A stretch of DNA of 64,000 nt from Amblyornis subalaris. Taxonomy: Eukaryota > Chordata > Aves > Passeriformes > Ptilonorhynchidae. This document shows positions 43,301 through 53,412 of this stretch, piece after piece; position 1 is the first letter of the stretch; every line of letters starts with the position of its first letter. The stretch lies in assembly GCA_018881555.1 (NCBI GenBank), contig JACAXG010000069.1, positions 1,984,001 through 2,048,000 on the forward strand, written 5' to 3'. The translations under genes and the position numbers were made by a program. The notes beneath the pieces are model-generated. The model did no database searches, had not been told where the DNA came from, and saw only the letters and a list, made by a program, of their open reading frames with translations.

Positions 43301-46300
43301 GCCGCGATTTCACAACTCTGTAACAGCAATAAAGAGTCAAAATGCCCATCAGTAAGATGAGAATAATTCCAGAAGTGAAGCCTGCCTGTTAGGGGGGAGA
43401 AATACAGTTCATTTTATTTATCAATATACTACAGAAAAATGAAGAGTAAGCCATGTTGCCAAAAACATTTTCATATGCATACATTTTTCATAGTTTACCT
43501 GTTTTATTCCCCATGGGATACTTAATATGGATGTACCCATCATTGTATTCCATATCATAAATCTAGGAAGAAAAAACCCAGTGAATACTTTAAGAACTAC
43601 TCTTACTTCATATTGTCCTCTTAGTTAACAAGAGTTATGTATACAATACAGAATATTCAATAATAATGCATTTTGTGCCTAATATATGGCGAGGTGTTTA
43701 ACATACATTGTCACTAGGCTGGAGTTTTTACCATAGCCATCTGTGCAACTGTCAACTTTAAAAGCAGTTCCTAATGGACTGTACACGTAGATTTCATCAG
43801 GAGCTGGGAGCACATGATCAGGAGCAATCTAACAAATGGATAAAAACCAAGTCTTATTAGTCACACAAAAGTAACTAATTGTCCCAAATACACAAATACA
43901 GCAAGTCAACTATTGTAAACCACAAAATGTTTCCAGGAAATTACATTAAAAAAAAAGAGAAAAGGTTCTACTATGCTAATTTTCTGCTTCCCAGGAAAAA
44001 AAAACCCAAAACAAACAGTTGATAGGATTTTTAGCTAGATAGTAGAAAAATGTATTTTTCTTCTGCAAAATGTCTGTAAACACACTACAAACAGATCATG
44101 CTAGATCAAGAGTTCAATCACTGCAGCTGACCACTGCTTAAATTTTATAGATGGCAGAAATGAGGTCATACATCTGGGCAGCCTGGATCACTGTTATAAA
44201 ATTCAAACTATTTGTAAAGTTTGTTCTTTTAATGGTGAAGGCATGGCACAAGAAGTAAATCACAGCTTGTGATAAAACAAGAGCTTTCTAAGACATCTAG
44301 CTAATAGATACATGATTCAAAGCATGCTGCAGAGCGATTCTCCCCCGACCTTTATTTCTGCTGCTTATTTAAATCTAGGCTGTGTAAGACCCAACATGCC
44401 AGAGACTACCCAGTTAACGTGGTTCTGTCTTTGCCTTACCAATGCCCTGTCTGCAGGGGATGCGAGCCTACTATAGTAATGAATCCTCTTATTCATTGCT
44501 GAAGCTTCATCAGTGACTCTTTGCATGTCATCATCCACACTGACTATGTTCGTGGGCTCCACATGAAATGGTCTAAAGAAGAGGAAAAAAAGGGAAAAAA
44601 AGGAAAACCCTTAAAACCGTAGAACACAAGAGCTAACATGCAACTCAGAGAACAGCTCAGCAACACTCAGGATGGTTTTGTCACTCACTGACACAAAGCA
44701 AATGCAAAAATATCAATGAATGCCATGAAGGAAGCTGCCATCCATGAAAGAACCATGGGTTTATACCCATATTAAAGTGGCCTCCAGCCCAGATTCTGCG
44801 GGGCAACCTAACATCAAAATTCAGACCTAATATCTAGCCTGTTAGTTTTCAACAATGAATCACAAACAGAAATATATGTTAATAAGCTCAGGCAAGCTTA
44901 TTAGTGCTTATAACCAGTGCTGCCAGAACTAGTGATGAGGAACAGAGGTAGACACAGAAAGCACGAGAAAGCAGAAGCAGAGAAAGACGAATGAGCAGTG
45001 TCAATGAGGACCACCTACGAAAAGATTAGGAGCTACTGATCTAGCCAAAAACACTATACAAAATTGTGTTTAGTGGTGAAGGAACGAAGCCCAAGTAAGT
45101 CCATCCACTCATACTACTTTTAAGTCAATGCAATGGGAAATGGAATTTGCCTCCCATCCCTTTTCCCCACCTGAGTCAGACTGCAGGCACGGTCACAGCT
45201 GCCGAAGGAGATTGCGGGCACACCACTCACCCCTCGTTTTCTCTGCACACACAGAGGTACAGAGCAAGCACAGTGAAAGCTGCTCCTAAAGTTACAACAC
45301 AACATAAATCCAGCTTCATGCAAGGGGCACTACCAGACAGATGTGTCCAATTCAAGATATTGCTGAGAATTTTTTTCTAACTCAACTATAATTTACTTCC
45401 ATATAAGCATACTGTGCTCTTGCTTAAAACAACAATCATTCGTACCACTGACAGGCTAATTTCTCAAACAAAAGAGAGGACACTGGTGGCCTCTAAGCCT
45501 TGATACATTGGGGTTTTTTTTCCTCTCAGCAGTACTTTTAATTTTTAAAACTAGCAGCTTTCTGATCTTCCTCTTCCAGGCTGATGTTTAAATCACTCAG
45601 AAACAAGAACCACCCAAAATCCAGGACCCATAGAAGTAGAGATCACAACAAGTTTCCAGCTACTAAGAATGGAAACTAGGTCAGCAATAAAGCCAAGCCA
45701 TTTATCCTGTCATATGAGCAAAATCTATTTGGACTGTTTTTCAATATCCATTTCTGTTTCAGACTACAAAGGAACTTGGGCAACCCCTCCTATTCCAGCT
45801 CTCAATACCATCCATAAAAAACTCCCCATTCTCTTTCCCAATGAATCATTAAGCATTTGTACCATGACACCACCTTCTATCTACAAGGAAGGTAAGGAAT
45901 GCAGTTCTGAAGCTCTTTGCTCTATCTTTGGAAGAGATTAAGGTAGGTTCCTATTCCCGTGTGCTTAAAGGGACACAGTATGTAGGGGTATGTATGAGAC
46001 TAAGAAAACCTGACTCACAAAAGTGGAAAATAGAGAACACAAACTTCCATGTCCACAAATCCATTCTTTCCTTCATCTTAAAATTAATTAATTCTTACAT
46101 ATTCCTTCATCATGGAAAGAAATGGCTTAGATTTGCTAAGTTGTTTCCTATTTACTGAAATGAAAATGAACACTTAAATTTTCAAAACCTTCTTAATTGA
46201 CTCTTCTTCCTACGATTATGACATGTTGGGGGAAATATGTGTTTTGTATGTGGTCTCCTGTGATGTTCTTATAAACAATTTAAAGAGATATCTCAATTTA

Positions 46301-49300
46301 ATAGGAATAAATTTTAAGCAGTTTTATTACTCAAATCACAGGCACACAGGGCTAACTAATTCCACATTTAAGTAACATACATAAACACTCATGGACTGTT
46401 AGTTCTAAAGGACTTCACTCATTTTAAAACTTGTTATGCTGAGCCAATCATTGGACACAGCTAAAAAATACTTCATTAGTAGACCTGTAAAATAAAGACC
46501 GTAGATATGAAAACAGAAAAAGTAATTTGTTTAAATGCTGCCCCACCCCCAGACAGCTCTCTGCTGTTTTCTTTTTGGATCACTGACACGCATTATATTT
46601 ATAACACTTAAAAGTATGTGTTTCACTAATTATACAGCAGCCGTATAGTGTGAAGACCTTCACCTCTTTCCTCATCTCCATTTAATATTATTGGTACATC
46701 TCCATAAACTTCCACTGCAACTGTGGGAAGGTTACACTGAGACAAAGCCTACATTTTGCTTCAAAGTGAGTAGATCTGTGACAAAGATTTCCTTCAAAAT
46801 GGTATTCAACAAGTGCTGACACAGATGTCAAAGAAAACTCTTCCAGAGCGCAACAATAGTGAGACCATTTTTTAAAGCAATTCAAGTGAAAGCCATCCAT
46901 GACTTTAAAATTAAAATAACAGAAAACATGAATAAAACATCCTATTTTTTGGGGAAAGCAGTGTTGTTAGTCAACAACCAAACAAATATAAAGAAAATAA
47001 ATCATGTGTAGCAAAAACCTATCTGTAGGTAAGAAATTGTTTAAGGAAAGACATTTTGTTTTCTTCAGTATTATGAATAGAGTCTGGATTAAGCAAGCAA
47101 TTTATGGTCTAGCACAGAACAGAAGAGTATGATCTACAATCCAATCTATGGGTGAGGAAAAGAAAATAAAATTAAACAACCTAAGAAATTCTATATACCT
47201 ATTGCTTCCAATTCCTGACTGGAGGAGTGCACACGCTTATTGCTGTCAGTACTGGGGCTACTTCCTCTCTTGATTCCTGCTACTGTGCATCTGTCGAGAA
47301 TGACAATGATGTAAAGCAGCAGTTAATTTTGTTTCCTCCAGGGTACCACTGCACCACTAGCCCTACTGAGCAAGTGACTGCTAAAACAGACTGACCACCC
47401 ACCAGTTTTATGTTTCTTGCAGATCTCTTTGAAAACATCAGTTAGACTTGGAAGCTGTGCTAGCAGGCTGGGAGCCAACCTTGTTCCCTGATCTCCTCTA
47501 GGAGAGGGTAACACTCTGTTTAAGATCAAGGTCAAGGCACTGCTTCCAGCAACACCCAAATCAAAGACTGGTTGTAGGCCATATTCAGACAGGAGTCTGA
47601 GAAGCTCTCTCAAAGACTCAAAGAAGTTCTCGAAGACTGAGATTTTCAAAGCCCAAAGCAGGTAGGATATAATCTGGGATATATTTTGAAAAACTCTATT
47701 TAGGGACTTTAGCAGGCAAGCACTCTGTACATGCAAGTATTAGCAGCTACAACAGATTCCTATTAAAAAAATTCTGATTTATACAGGCAACTATATCATA
47801 TCTCTCACATGGCAGAATGATTATGAAAAGAATGTTAAATGTGATCTGGGGGAACAGGAGAGATTACATGACTGGAAGGTGTGACTATGAACGTGAAATT
47901 TCCAGGCATCAAGATCAACTATAACGTCCTTGAATTTCATCCACACTAAGAAACACAATTACAATTATTATTTCATTAGCAAGCCTGAAAAACAATGCTC
48001 TTTTACAAGAGTAAACATACCAGTAAAACAGTTGTTTTCAACAGCACCAAAAGTATGGACAACTTGCAGTATCTCATGCAAGAAGTTCTCATCTTCCATA
48101 CATTACACCCCTTACACATATTTCAGAAAACCTGCAGCTACACTCATCTTTTCTTACTCACACAGAGGGACAGTTATTAATAATTCTTTAGAGCTAGTCC
48201 AGGAAAAGAAAAAAGAGTGCTTCTGTCCAAACTTCCTCACGTTTTGAACTACAGTTGCAATTTTTGCAAGCAAAGAAAATTAAGAGATGCTCGCAATTAA
48301 GGCTGTTCCCAAATATTGTGATACGCAAAGTTCGAATGTTGGACTTGGAAGGTTAGAGGGAAAAGCCTAACAGGAGCATCAGCCAACTACATAAAATTTT
48401 GCATAAGGGTGCTACATTTATCTTCTGGATACTTTTAGCAACATACTACACCTAGCAGAGCAATGAAGTAGTAAGACTAACACCTATCTCAAGAAGTTTT
48501 AAACTAAATAATACTGCTTTTCAAGTACCTTTGCTGAAGTATTTTCAAACATCAAAAAACTGGTTCTCGAGGTCTGATCAAAAACGTGTTAAGTATTGAG
48601 CTGTTACAGTATAACAGAATTTTTTTGTACCACTGTGTCTTTTGGCTCTACGTGATCATGATAATGACTTGACATTAGACAAGCTTTTCACTTTTAAACA
48701 AATACAAAAAAACCTTCTTTACTGGATGCTTCACAATTTTTTTCCTCTGAAGAGACCACAAGGAGCCACTAGCTTACAGCACAGATTTCTTTGACACCCC
48801 TCATCAGTCGTTTGCTCTTCAGGGATGCAACAGGACTCTTACACAGAAATAAAGGTAGTAAATTCCTGTAGCTTTATTGTCTTACTGAGTTACCAAACTA
48901 TTATAGGAATACTGTATATGGCACAGGACCAACTAAGGAGTAAAACTGATTCACTATCTTGGAAATTAAGGTAAGGAGAAGTAAAAAGAAGATGAATATA
49001 CTTATAGGTTGCTACTTAATAATTGGCAACGGCCTATCTGGATAGAACACCAGGCACTGGAACAGTCCCTAGGGAAGTGGCCAGGGTACCAAGCCTGTCA
49101 GAGTTCAAGAAGCATTTGGACAACAGTCTCAGGCACATGATGTGATTCTTGGGGTTGTCCTGTGCAGGGCCAGGAGCTGAACTTGAGGATCCTTGTGGGT
49201 CTCTTCCAACTCAGGATCTTCTATGATTACAGATATCAGTGTGCTTCTTTTAAGGAAACCTGTGCCAAAGAATACCACAACTGACTTGATTTTTACTTTC

Positions 49301-52300
49301 TAAGCGGTCTGAATTTACTGAAGCATTGTAAACAGTGTGTTTACAGTTATTCTGTAAGATCTTCATTCTCTTGGCAATACACCTTACTTAAAATTTTTGT
49401 GCATTCATCATGATTACAGCATGATCTCACAAGTTTCCTAAAATGCTGGATGCAGAACCAAAATAGCCTTTCAAAGCATAATGTCATTGCTCGCACATTT
49501 TAACAAACTAAGAATCACAAGCTTTACCAGTCCACATTTCAATCATTGTTTCCTCTTCTGTGTCAAAGGCAAAAGCTCTTTTACTCACCATTCACAAAGA
49601 AATATGAAAGTTCTTAATTAAGAAGGTTACAATTCTTTCCGGTTAAGAACAAGCAGTATTAGAAATTCATAAAAATGCAAGCAACAGAGAAAAAAAGAGG
49701 AAGCAAGCAATATGAAATGATCAAATTGGTGTGGAGCGGTAAAGGCATAATGAATGAAGAGAAGATAGGTTTGCACAGGTTCCGACCATTGCCTACCTTT
49801 TCCTAAGTTAAAAAAACTTTGAAAATAAAGGGAATCAACCACTTTTGCATGAAAAAGGCTTCTCTGACTGCCATCTACAGACACTGTTTAATTTATAGCT
49901 ATTTAATTTCACCTACTGATGCCTCCTGTATTCTGAGAACACTGTGGGACTTCAAAAAGAATAGGAAAAGGAGCCAGAAGGCTTGATCTCCCTTTAGCAG
50001 GAGGCATTGTCAAGTTTTTTCATATGCAAAATAACCGACACAAAACATCAATTGCTTCTTTGAAGGTTCAAGTATTCTTGAAGGCAACTGCAGCATCTGT
50101 TGACAATGAATAGATTTAAAGAGCAGTCCAAAGAAAACAAGAAATTCCCTCTCTTGCATACAATAATCATCAATAAGCCTCTGCAGGAATGATATTCTAG
50201 TTTTTAAGGGGACCTACAAAATGGGAAAAACACACTAAATACGGTGTGAGTAATTCGGGTCACTGCGAAGAACAATAACATCCTCTTTGAAAGGATTAAA
50301 AGTGGCTTTATATTTCCCCCAAATTAGCAAAACAATACTAGACAAAGTAATTTACAACTCTAAAAAACAATTAGCTTATTGTTCCTATGTAAACACTGAA
50401 AAGTATGCCTGTCAAAAATCCCAAATCCTCCAAGCTGTTAAGAAAACCAAATAACTATGCAAATGCCTCAAATCTCAAACAACTCAAACAAAAGAACAGA
50501 ACAGCACTAAGACAGACAAACAGTAATTACAACAAATCACACAAAACATTTGAAGAGCTATCTCAATCAAAGCAAAATGACCAAGCACCCATGTCGGATC
50601 AGGTTTCTGAACAGCAAGTCAAAAAACGAACAAAGTAAGCTGAGCAAAAACATATACTACCATATTTCCACTTTTTGATACTTTTATGCATAATAAACGT
50701 CCTTGCCGCGAGCTGCTATTCCCTAAAGGTTTAATGAAGAAGCCCTTCAAACTGCCCGCTACTCTGATCACGACTGACACATGCCTCGACGGCCTGTTCT
50801 TCCTTATGTCTTCTTTTAAAGTGTGGGGGCTGCCTGTTCTAATACAGATATGGAGTTCAAACTCGTTTGGCCTCTCTGTGATTTCCAGGCCTTTCCGATA
50901 TCCCAGGCCTCATGCCCTTCACCTTTGTGCCTCTGCATACCTGGAAGGTGAAAAACTTAGAAAATAGGAGAATGAACTCAAGAGGGGAACAATAAGGACG
51001 TGCAGGCAGATCTTCAGAGCTGGAGGCCATGGACAGGGGAACACAATCCAAGTACATGCTTCTGCTTTTACAAAGGGAACCAAACGCCACAGGCTATGAC
51101 CTTTTATGAAGTTGAGTCTCCAGACTTGAGAAATCACAGCAAAAAAGCCCAACCATGCAATACAGAAACAATACCTAACCTCACTTAGAAAACTNAGTCT
51201 TGACATTTTGATATTTCAAAAAGGTGTAGACCTCTCTGATTGCTACTGCATCACCACAGCACCAAACCCACTGCTCCTCACACAGAACACGCACTCCTCC
51301 AAAACAAGGAGTTTCCAGAAGTTATACCAATTAGCAGTCTTATTATGTCAGGAGGGCCGTGAGGGGCTCAGATACTCCACAAAAAGAGCAAGGTTTCATT
51401 TACCACAGTGGCTTTTTCCACCTGAAAATACTATGCCGTTTCCTGGTCTTTATAGATGCAATTTTGGATGCTTCTACACCTGTGCTCCACTTGTTCCCCT
51501 GGACTCATTCAGACCCTTATTCTCCTTCCTTTGCTTGCAGAGAAGAGCGTGTAAGTAGGCTCTCATAGCTTTCCACAGCTGGAGGCTGAGATAGCATCAA
51601 AGCACTACCCTCAAGATCTTTTTTTTTTTTTGCTGAAGTGGGCTCCAACAACAGGATTTCGTATACAACAGTGCCATCTTCAGCTCACTCAGGAAAACCG
51701 CTTTACTGAAATATTATGTTGGATGTAAAGGGAAAAAAAGACCCATTAATAGGTCCAAGAGGTGCTAGGGTGCTATTCCTTCATCTAAAAATGCAAAGCT
51801 GATGCCTTCAGCTAGTATTGGAAGGGCAGTTCCCAGTCTGCTCTCAGTTTTGGTTCCAGGACCAGCCCACAGAAATCTTAACTGCAGCAGAGGAAGTCTC
51901 CCTCTCCAACCCCCTTTGTGGAGCCATTAAACTCTTACAAAAACATGCAAAATAACAACTTAGCTAGAGGTATTATTTTTGAAGGCACAGTAATAAGGCT
52001 GAGCTGCCGAATTTTTCATATTTGCTCAGAAAGCACTACACTGTTTTTGTTAAAAGGCAGTAAAGGTCACTCAGTACCCTTAGTACTAGCAAATACTATA
52101 TTTTTCCAGCAAGACCTGCAGAAAGCATATAGCACCATCTACATATACCGACAGCCTTTATCTACACCAACAGGTAAGCTGTCTTGCATAGTCTCAACAC
52201 TTCAGTTGCTCCAGTATACACACATATTCCATATTTGAAGAGCACTTTAAAAGCCACATGATGAGTTCTTAATGGAGAACTCTCTCTGAAATGATGGCAA

Positions 52301-52630
52301 TAGAAAAGTCTTACCCTTATAAACAAAACACAATAAGAACATCTGTTCACCCAGTACTTGGACATAAAATATTATCATATAGTGACAAAGTAGGAACTGA
52401 TTGCACTGGTTTCCAGTGAGATCCTGGTTTCCAAATGTTAATTTTCTGTCTTTGCAGGATTCTGTTGTTAAAAGCAAAGATTAAACAACCCTTTGTTACA
52501 TTCTGTAGGTTCAGCTTTCCTCGTACCTTTTACACTTATAATCTTCGGGACTAAACTGTATATTCATGATTCCATAATTGCTTTCATCACCTCCCACAGG
52601 AACCAAGATAGGTTTGGTATCCTCTTCCAT
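13135..52630 (-). CDS. SLC38A9: SLC38A9 spliced coding region, 14 coding exons (lysosomal arginine sensor / amino-acid transporter)
   Basis: SLC38A9 sits in the lysosomal membrane, exports amino acids in an arginine-stimulated way and signals arginine to mTORC1 through Ragulator and the Rag GTPases. Fourteen exons joined at GT-AG sites give 559 residues, against 561 in human, and every junction phase matches. The cytosolic N-tail (about 1-115) keeps the Rag/Ragulator docking motif IHYYSRL (65-71; human I68, Y71 and L74 are I65, Y68 and L71 here) and [11 protein letters not shown]1 carries [10 protein letters not shown], with N125 and T130 equivalent to human N128 and T133 of the sodium/arginine site. 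Eleven membrane segments follow. A glycosylated luminal loop (231-286) lies between TM3 and TM4 and has sequons at N236, N245, N263, N272 and N284. The gene is identified by residue-level agreement along its whole length. No frameshift or early stop was seen. Coordinates span introns; exons are listed separately. Confidence 0.97.
13301..15238 (-). other. SLC38A9: SLC38A9 intron 14
   Basis: GT-AG intron of 1.9 kb. Apart from a purine run beside the acceptor and the CR1 fragment at 14.2-14.4 kb I see nothing in it. Confidence 0.9.
14206..14440 (+). mobile_element. CR1 LINE 3' fragment (intron 14)
   Basis: Typical CR1 3' UTR phrases such as CTGGAACACATTGCCCAGGG and TTCAAGGCTAGGGAGC are present, with the 3' terminus ATTCTATCATTCTAAG. 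It is 5'-truncated and antisense to SLC38A9. Confidence 0.93.
15239..15328 (-). CDS. SLC38A9: SLC38A9 exon 14: TM9, residues 475-505
   Basis: This 90-bp exon encodes [20 protein letters not shown], then FYPNIGGII plus two bases of Arg505. Human has [20 protein letters not shown]. The acceptor is TTTCCTGTAG and the donor is ATAAG|GTGAGT. Confidence 0.96.
15329..23482 (-). other. SLC38A9: SLC38A9 intron 13
   Basis: The 8.2-kb intron holds the longest CR1 copy (19.4-20.3 kb). The rest is AT-rich, with no exon-like segment that I could tie to the gene. Confidence 0.9.
19380..20280 (+). mobile_element. CR1 LINE, about 0.9 kb, end of ORF2 plus 3' UTR (intron 13)
   Basis: The longest CR1 copy here. 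The first half translates with CR1 reverse-transcriptase C-terminal phrases ([43 protein letters not shown]) but is broken by frameshifts. The second half is the 3' UTR ending CACTCTATGATTCTGTG. It is old, inactive and antisense to SLC38A9. Confidence 0.93.
23483..23631 (-). CDS. SLC38A9: SLC38A9 exon 13: TM8, residues 426-475
   Basis: The 149-bp exon encodes [20 protein letters not shown], then [20 protein letters not shown], then RQFFGNAYP. The first two parts follow human closely. The RQFFGNAYP end is more diverged (human GHIFGDIYP). The acceptor is ATGTGTTTAG and the donor is CCAAG|GTAAGA. Confidence 0.96.
23632..25492 (-). other. SLC38A9: SLC38A9 intron 12
   Basis: The 1.9-kb intron has more than a quarter of its length made of one CR1 copy next to the exon 12 donor. 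Confidence 0.9.
24925..25465 (+). mobile_element. CR1 LINE 3' fragment abutting exon 12 (intron 12)
   Basis: CR1 phrases are present (CTCTGCTCAGCCCTGTGAGG, GAGGAAAGGCTGAGGGAACT, AACATGAGGAAGAACTTCTT), with end CATTCTGTGATTCC. The element stops about 30 bp short of the exon 12 donor. Antisense to the gene. Confidence 0.93.
25493..25606 (-). CDS. SLC38A9: SLC38A9 exon 12: TM7, residues 388-425
   Basis: This 114-bp symmetric exon encodes [20 protein letters not shown], then [18 protein letters not shown]. Human has [20 protein letters not shown] and [18 protein letters not shown]. The acceptor is TTTTCCTCAG and the donor is ACAG|GTGAGA. A CR1 fragment in antisense orientation lies about 30 bp past the donor. 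Confidence 0.97.
25607..32167 (-). other. SLC38A9: SLC38A9 intron 11
   Basis: The 6.6-kb AT-rich intron contains only a short CR1 remnant at 31.35 kb and no other feature I can name. Confidence 0.9.
31345..31411 (+). mobile_element. CR1 LINE short 3' remnant (intron 11)
   Basis: Only the terminal part remains: GACATCCAGAGGCTCCTTAC, followed by the ATTCTGGGATTCTCAG end. It fits the CR1 3' consensus and is antisense to SLC38A9. Confidence 0.75.
32168..32274 (-). CDS. SLC38A9: SLC38A9 exon 11: TM6, residues 352-387
   Basis: The 107-bp exon encodes [20 protein letters not shown], then [15 protein letters not shown]. Human has [20 protein letters not shown] and LLKNNKKQENN. The acceptor is TTCCTTAG and the donor is CAAT|GTAAGT. 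Confidence 0.97.
34318..34425 (-). CDS. SLC38A9: SLC38A9 exon 10: TM5, residues 316-352
   Basis: The 108-bp exon encodes [20 protein letters not shown], then [15 protein letters not shown]. It matches human [20 protein letters not shown] and HLEFHWFIPTEFFVP. The acceptor is TTTTTCCAG and the donor is ACCAG|GTAAGG. The joins at both ends rebuild Gly316 and Glu352. Confidence 0.96.
36430..37135 (+). mobile_element. CR1 LINE fragment, about 0.7 kb (intron 9)
   Basis: CR1 features include CTGAACATGAGCCAGAGTG, AAGAAGGCCAATAGCATCCT and TTTAGCCTGGCAAAAAGGAG, with the 3' part ending in AACCTAAAAGCCTCTACGCT. The left boundary is approximate and may reach 36,360. Antisense to SLC38A9. Confidence 0.9.
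37213..37410 (-). CDS. SLC38A9: SLC38A9 exon 9: luminal loop and TM4, residues 250-316
   Basis: At 198 bp this is the longest internal exon. It encodes [14 protein letters not shown], then [20 protein letters not shown], then [15 protein letters not shown]. Human counterparts are [30 protein letters not shown] and LNFKSPSFFSKFNIL. Sequons NRS, NRT and NKS are present. The acceptor is TTTCTTCCAG and the donor is CTAG|GTAGGT. A CR1 fragment ends only about 78 bp past the donor, and a decayed copy of the exon's 5' half lies 556 bp upstream in intron 8. Confidence 0.96.
37966..38108 (-). pseudogene. Relic tandem duplicate of SLC38A9 exon 9 in intron 8
   Basis: A segment with acceptor TTTGTTTCAG, followed by the same split codon phase as exon 9, reads [17 protein letters not shown]. 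Exon 9 reads [17 protein letters not shown]. Over the first 77 nt the two align without gaps at 53 identical positions (hand count). The NRS sequon is kept. Similarity fades after about 26 codons, before the FEEWW/TM4 part. The frame stays open for 47 codons to a TGA at 37,966. No donor that would restore the frame is evident. It is therefore a decayed copy or, if spliced in, an exon that ends the protein early. Confidence 0.75.
39281..39325 (+). repeat. TTCC microsatellite and pyrimidine tract
   Basis: Four to five TTCC units followed by T/C-rich sequence in intron 8, about 210 bp past exon 8. Confidence 0.85.
39533..39592 (-). CDS. SLC38A9: SLC38A9 exon 8: start of luminal loop, residues 230-249
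   Basis: The 60-bp exon encodes [19 protein letters not shown]. Human has FIHHINDTDTILSTNNSNP at the same place. N-glycosylation sequons NVT (N236) and NGS (N245) fit a luminal position. The acceptor is TTCTTTTCAG and the donor is AAAG|GTAAGA. Confidence 0.94.
42167..42337 (-). CDS. SLC38A9: SLC38A9 exon 7: TM3, residues 173-230
   Basis: The 171-bp exon encodes [20 protein letters not shown], then [20 protein letters not shown] and [16 protein letters not shown]. It is nearly identical to human in the [13 protein letters not shown] and [17 protein letters not shown] parts. The acceptor is CTTTTTCAG and the donor is TACA|GTAAGT. The open frame extends into flanking intron on both sides, but the splice sites bound the real exon. 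Confidence 0.97.
42338..43291 (-). other. SLC38A9: SLC38A9 intron 6
   Basis: 954 bp, GT-AG, with no repeat or exon-like segment seen. Confidence 0.9.
43292..43385 (-). CDS. SLC38A9: SLC38A9 exon 6: TM2, residues 142-173
   Basis: The 94-bp exon encodes [20 protein letters not shown], then [11 protein letters not shown]. It corresponds to human [20 protein letters not shown] and [11 protein letters not shown]. The acceptor is CCCTAACAG and the donor is GATAC|GTAAGA. Residue 173, split with exon 7, reads Pro where human has Phe or Ser. Confidence 0.96.
43499..43562 (-). CDS. SLC38A9: SLC38A9 exon 5: TM1 with substrate-site motif, residues 120-141
   Basis: This 64-bp exon encodes [20 protein letters not shown] followed by Gln, the same as human apart from nothing I can detect. 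It holds N125 and T130 (human N128, T133), residues of the unwound TM1 in this transporter fold that contact sodium and arginine. The acceptor is CTTCCTAG and the donor is ACAG|GTAAAC. Confidence 0.97.
43707..43828 (-). CDS. SLC38A9: SLC38A9 exon 4: end of N-tail into TM1, residues 80-120
   Basis: The 122-bp exon encodes [12 protein letters not shown], then [10 protein letters not shown], then [12 protein letters not shown]. It matches human IAPDHVVPAPEE and YGKNTSLVTI. The acceptor is TTTGTTAG and the donor is ACAAT|GTATGT. Exons 3 to 6 are packed within 1.3 kb, unlike the wide spacing elsewhere. Confidence 0.97.
44440..44572 (-). CDS. SLC38A9: SLC38A9 exon 3: cytosolic N-tail, residues 35-79
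   Basis: The 133-bp exon encodes [10 protein letters not shown] through SPADRAL and includes [12 protein letters not shown]. That segment threads between the Rag GTPases and Ragulator in the human complex. The acceptor is TTCTTTAG and the donor is ATTG|GTAAGG. The frame stays open past the donor for another 23 codons, so a longer open frame here is intron read-through. Confidence 0.97.
44573..52526 (-). other. SLC38A9: SLC38A9 intron 2
   Basis: The 8.0-kb intron holds one CR1 3' fragment (49.05-49.23 kb), an exon-like open segment at 47,199-47,290 that would break the frame, a more GC-rich patch at 50.69-51.0 kb, and a single ambiguous base N at 51,195. Confidence 0.85.
49045..49230 (+). mobile_element. 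CR1 LINE 3' fragment (intron 2)
   Basis: It contains CACTGGAACAGTCCCTAGGG and GTGGGTCTCTTCCAACTCAG and ends TTCTATGATTAC. It is 5'-truncated and antisense to SLC38A9. Confidence 0.88.
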
Positions 52631-52673
52631 ATTTGAAGAATGTTTCCTTTTAGATTCTGTCAGTCACTCTAGC
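52527..52673 (-). CDS. SLC38A9: SLC38A9 exon 2: end of 5' UTR, start codon, residues 1-35
   Basis: The acceptor follows a long pyrimidine tract ending in TTTTTAG, and the exon starts at 52,673. The first 43 nt are 5' UTR. An in-frame TGA 33 nt before the ATG at 52,630 fixes the start. The protein opens [10 protein letters not shown] and ends [13 protein letters not shown] plus two bases of Arg35. Human has MNIQFEPSDLRSKR at the same place, while the first 20 or so residues differ from human. The donor is AAAAG|GTACGA, weaker than the others in this gene. Confidence 0.95.
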
Positions 52674-53350
52674 CTAAAAAAAAAAAAGAAAATAAATGAG
52701 TCAACTGCAATTAAGCAAAACTGCATCCCTGCTATGAATTTAACACTGGTAGAGTCCCACAGTTTCAAAAGTTCGTGGGGTGAAAAGCACCAGTAAATAC
52801 CTTCAACAGGCCACTTGAGAATTCTCATTCCATAAAGCAAACATCATGAGGCATGTACAGTAGGGTGTTTATTTTTCTAAAACACACTTTCCAGCCCTGA
52901 ATCTTTTAGCACCACAAGGCAATTAAAATGAATTAAATATAAATTTCTAAAGGAGCTGTATTTCTAATGCATAATGGTACAGCTGAGAACAATCTATCAG
53001 TTATAAGAGCCTACTACTAAATTACTTGAAACTTTGCAGCAGGCAAAAAAGCAACGTATTCTAGTTCCAGAATATTTCCCATAATAAGGACCAGATTATT
53101 GCAGTCTACTGTGACCAAGCTTCATGAATTAAAGGCAATAAATGGTTTAATAATGCATTAATAATAACTATTCTATGCATTTAGACCGCTCCTGGCCAAA
53201 CAGTGGGGAGCAGATGGCTTTTAAGCTAATGGATTTCTACTTAGATTGAATTACAGTCTTCACGTGGGACTTTCTGTGGTCTTGTATGCAGCTGAACAAA
53301 CACAATGGCTTCAACAGCTCTCATCCCGGCTATCTCCTGAAGAATTCCTT

Positions 53351-53412
53351 AGCCAGGACTCCTTCAAACAAAAAAGGCAGAAGCCAGGACACCTTCAAAC
53401 AACAACGGTAGA
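53351..53412 (+). repeat. 31-bp tandem duplication
   Basis: Two adjacent copies beginning AGCCAGGAC and continuing CTTCAAACAA, differing at a few positions, in intron 1. Confidence 0.75.
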
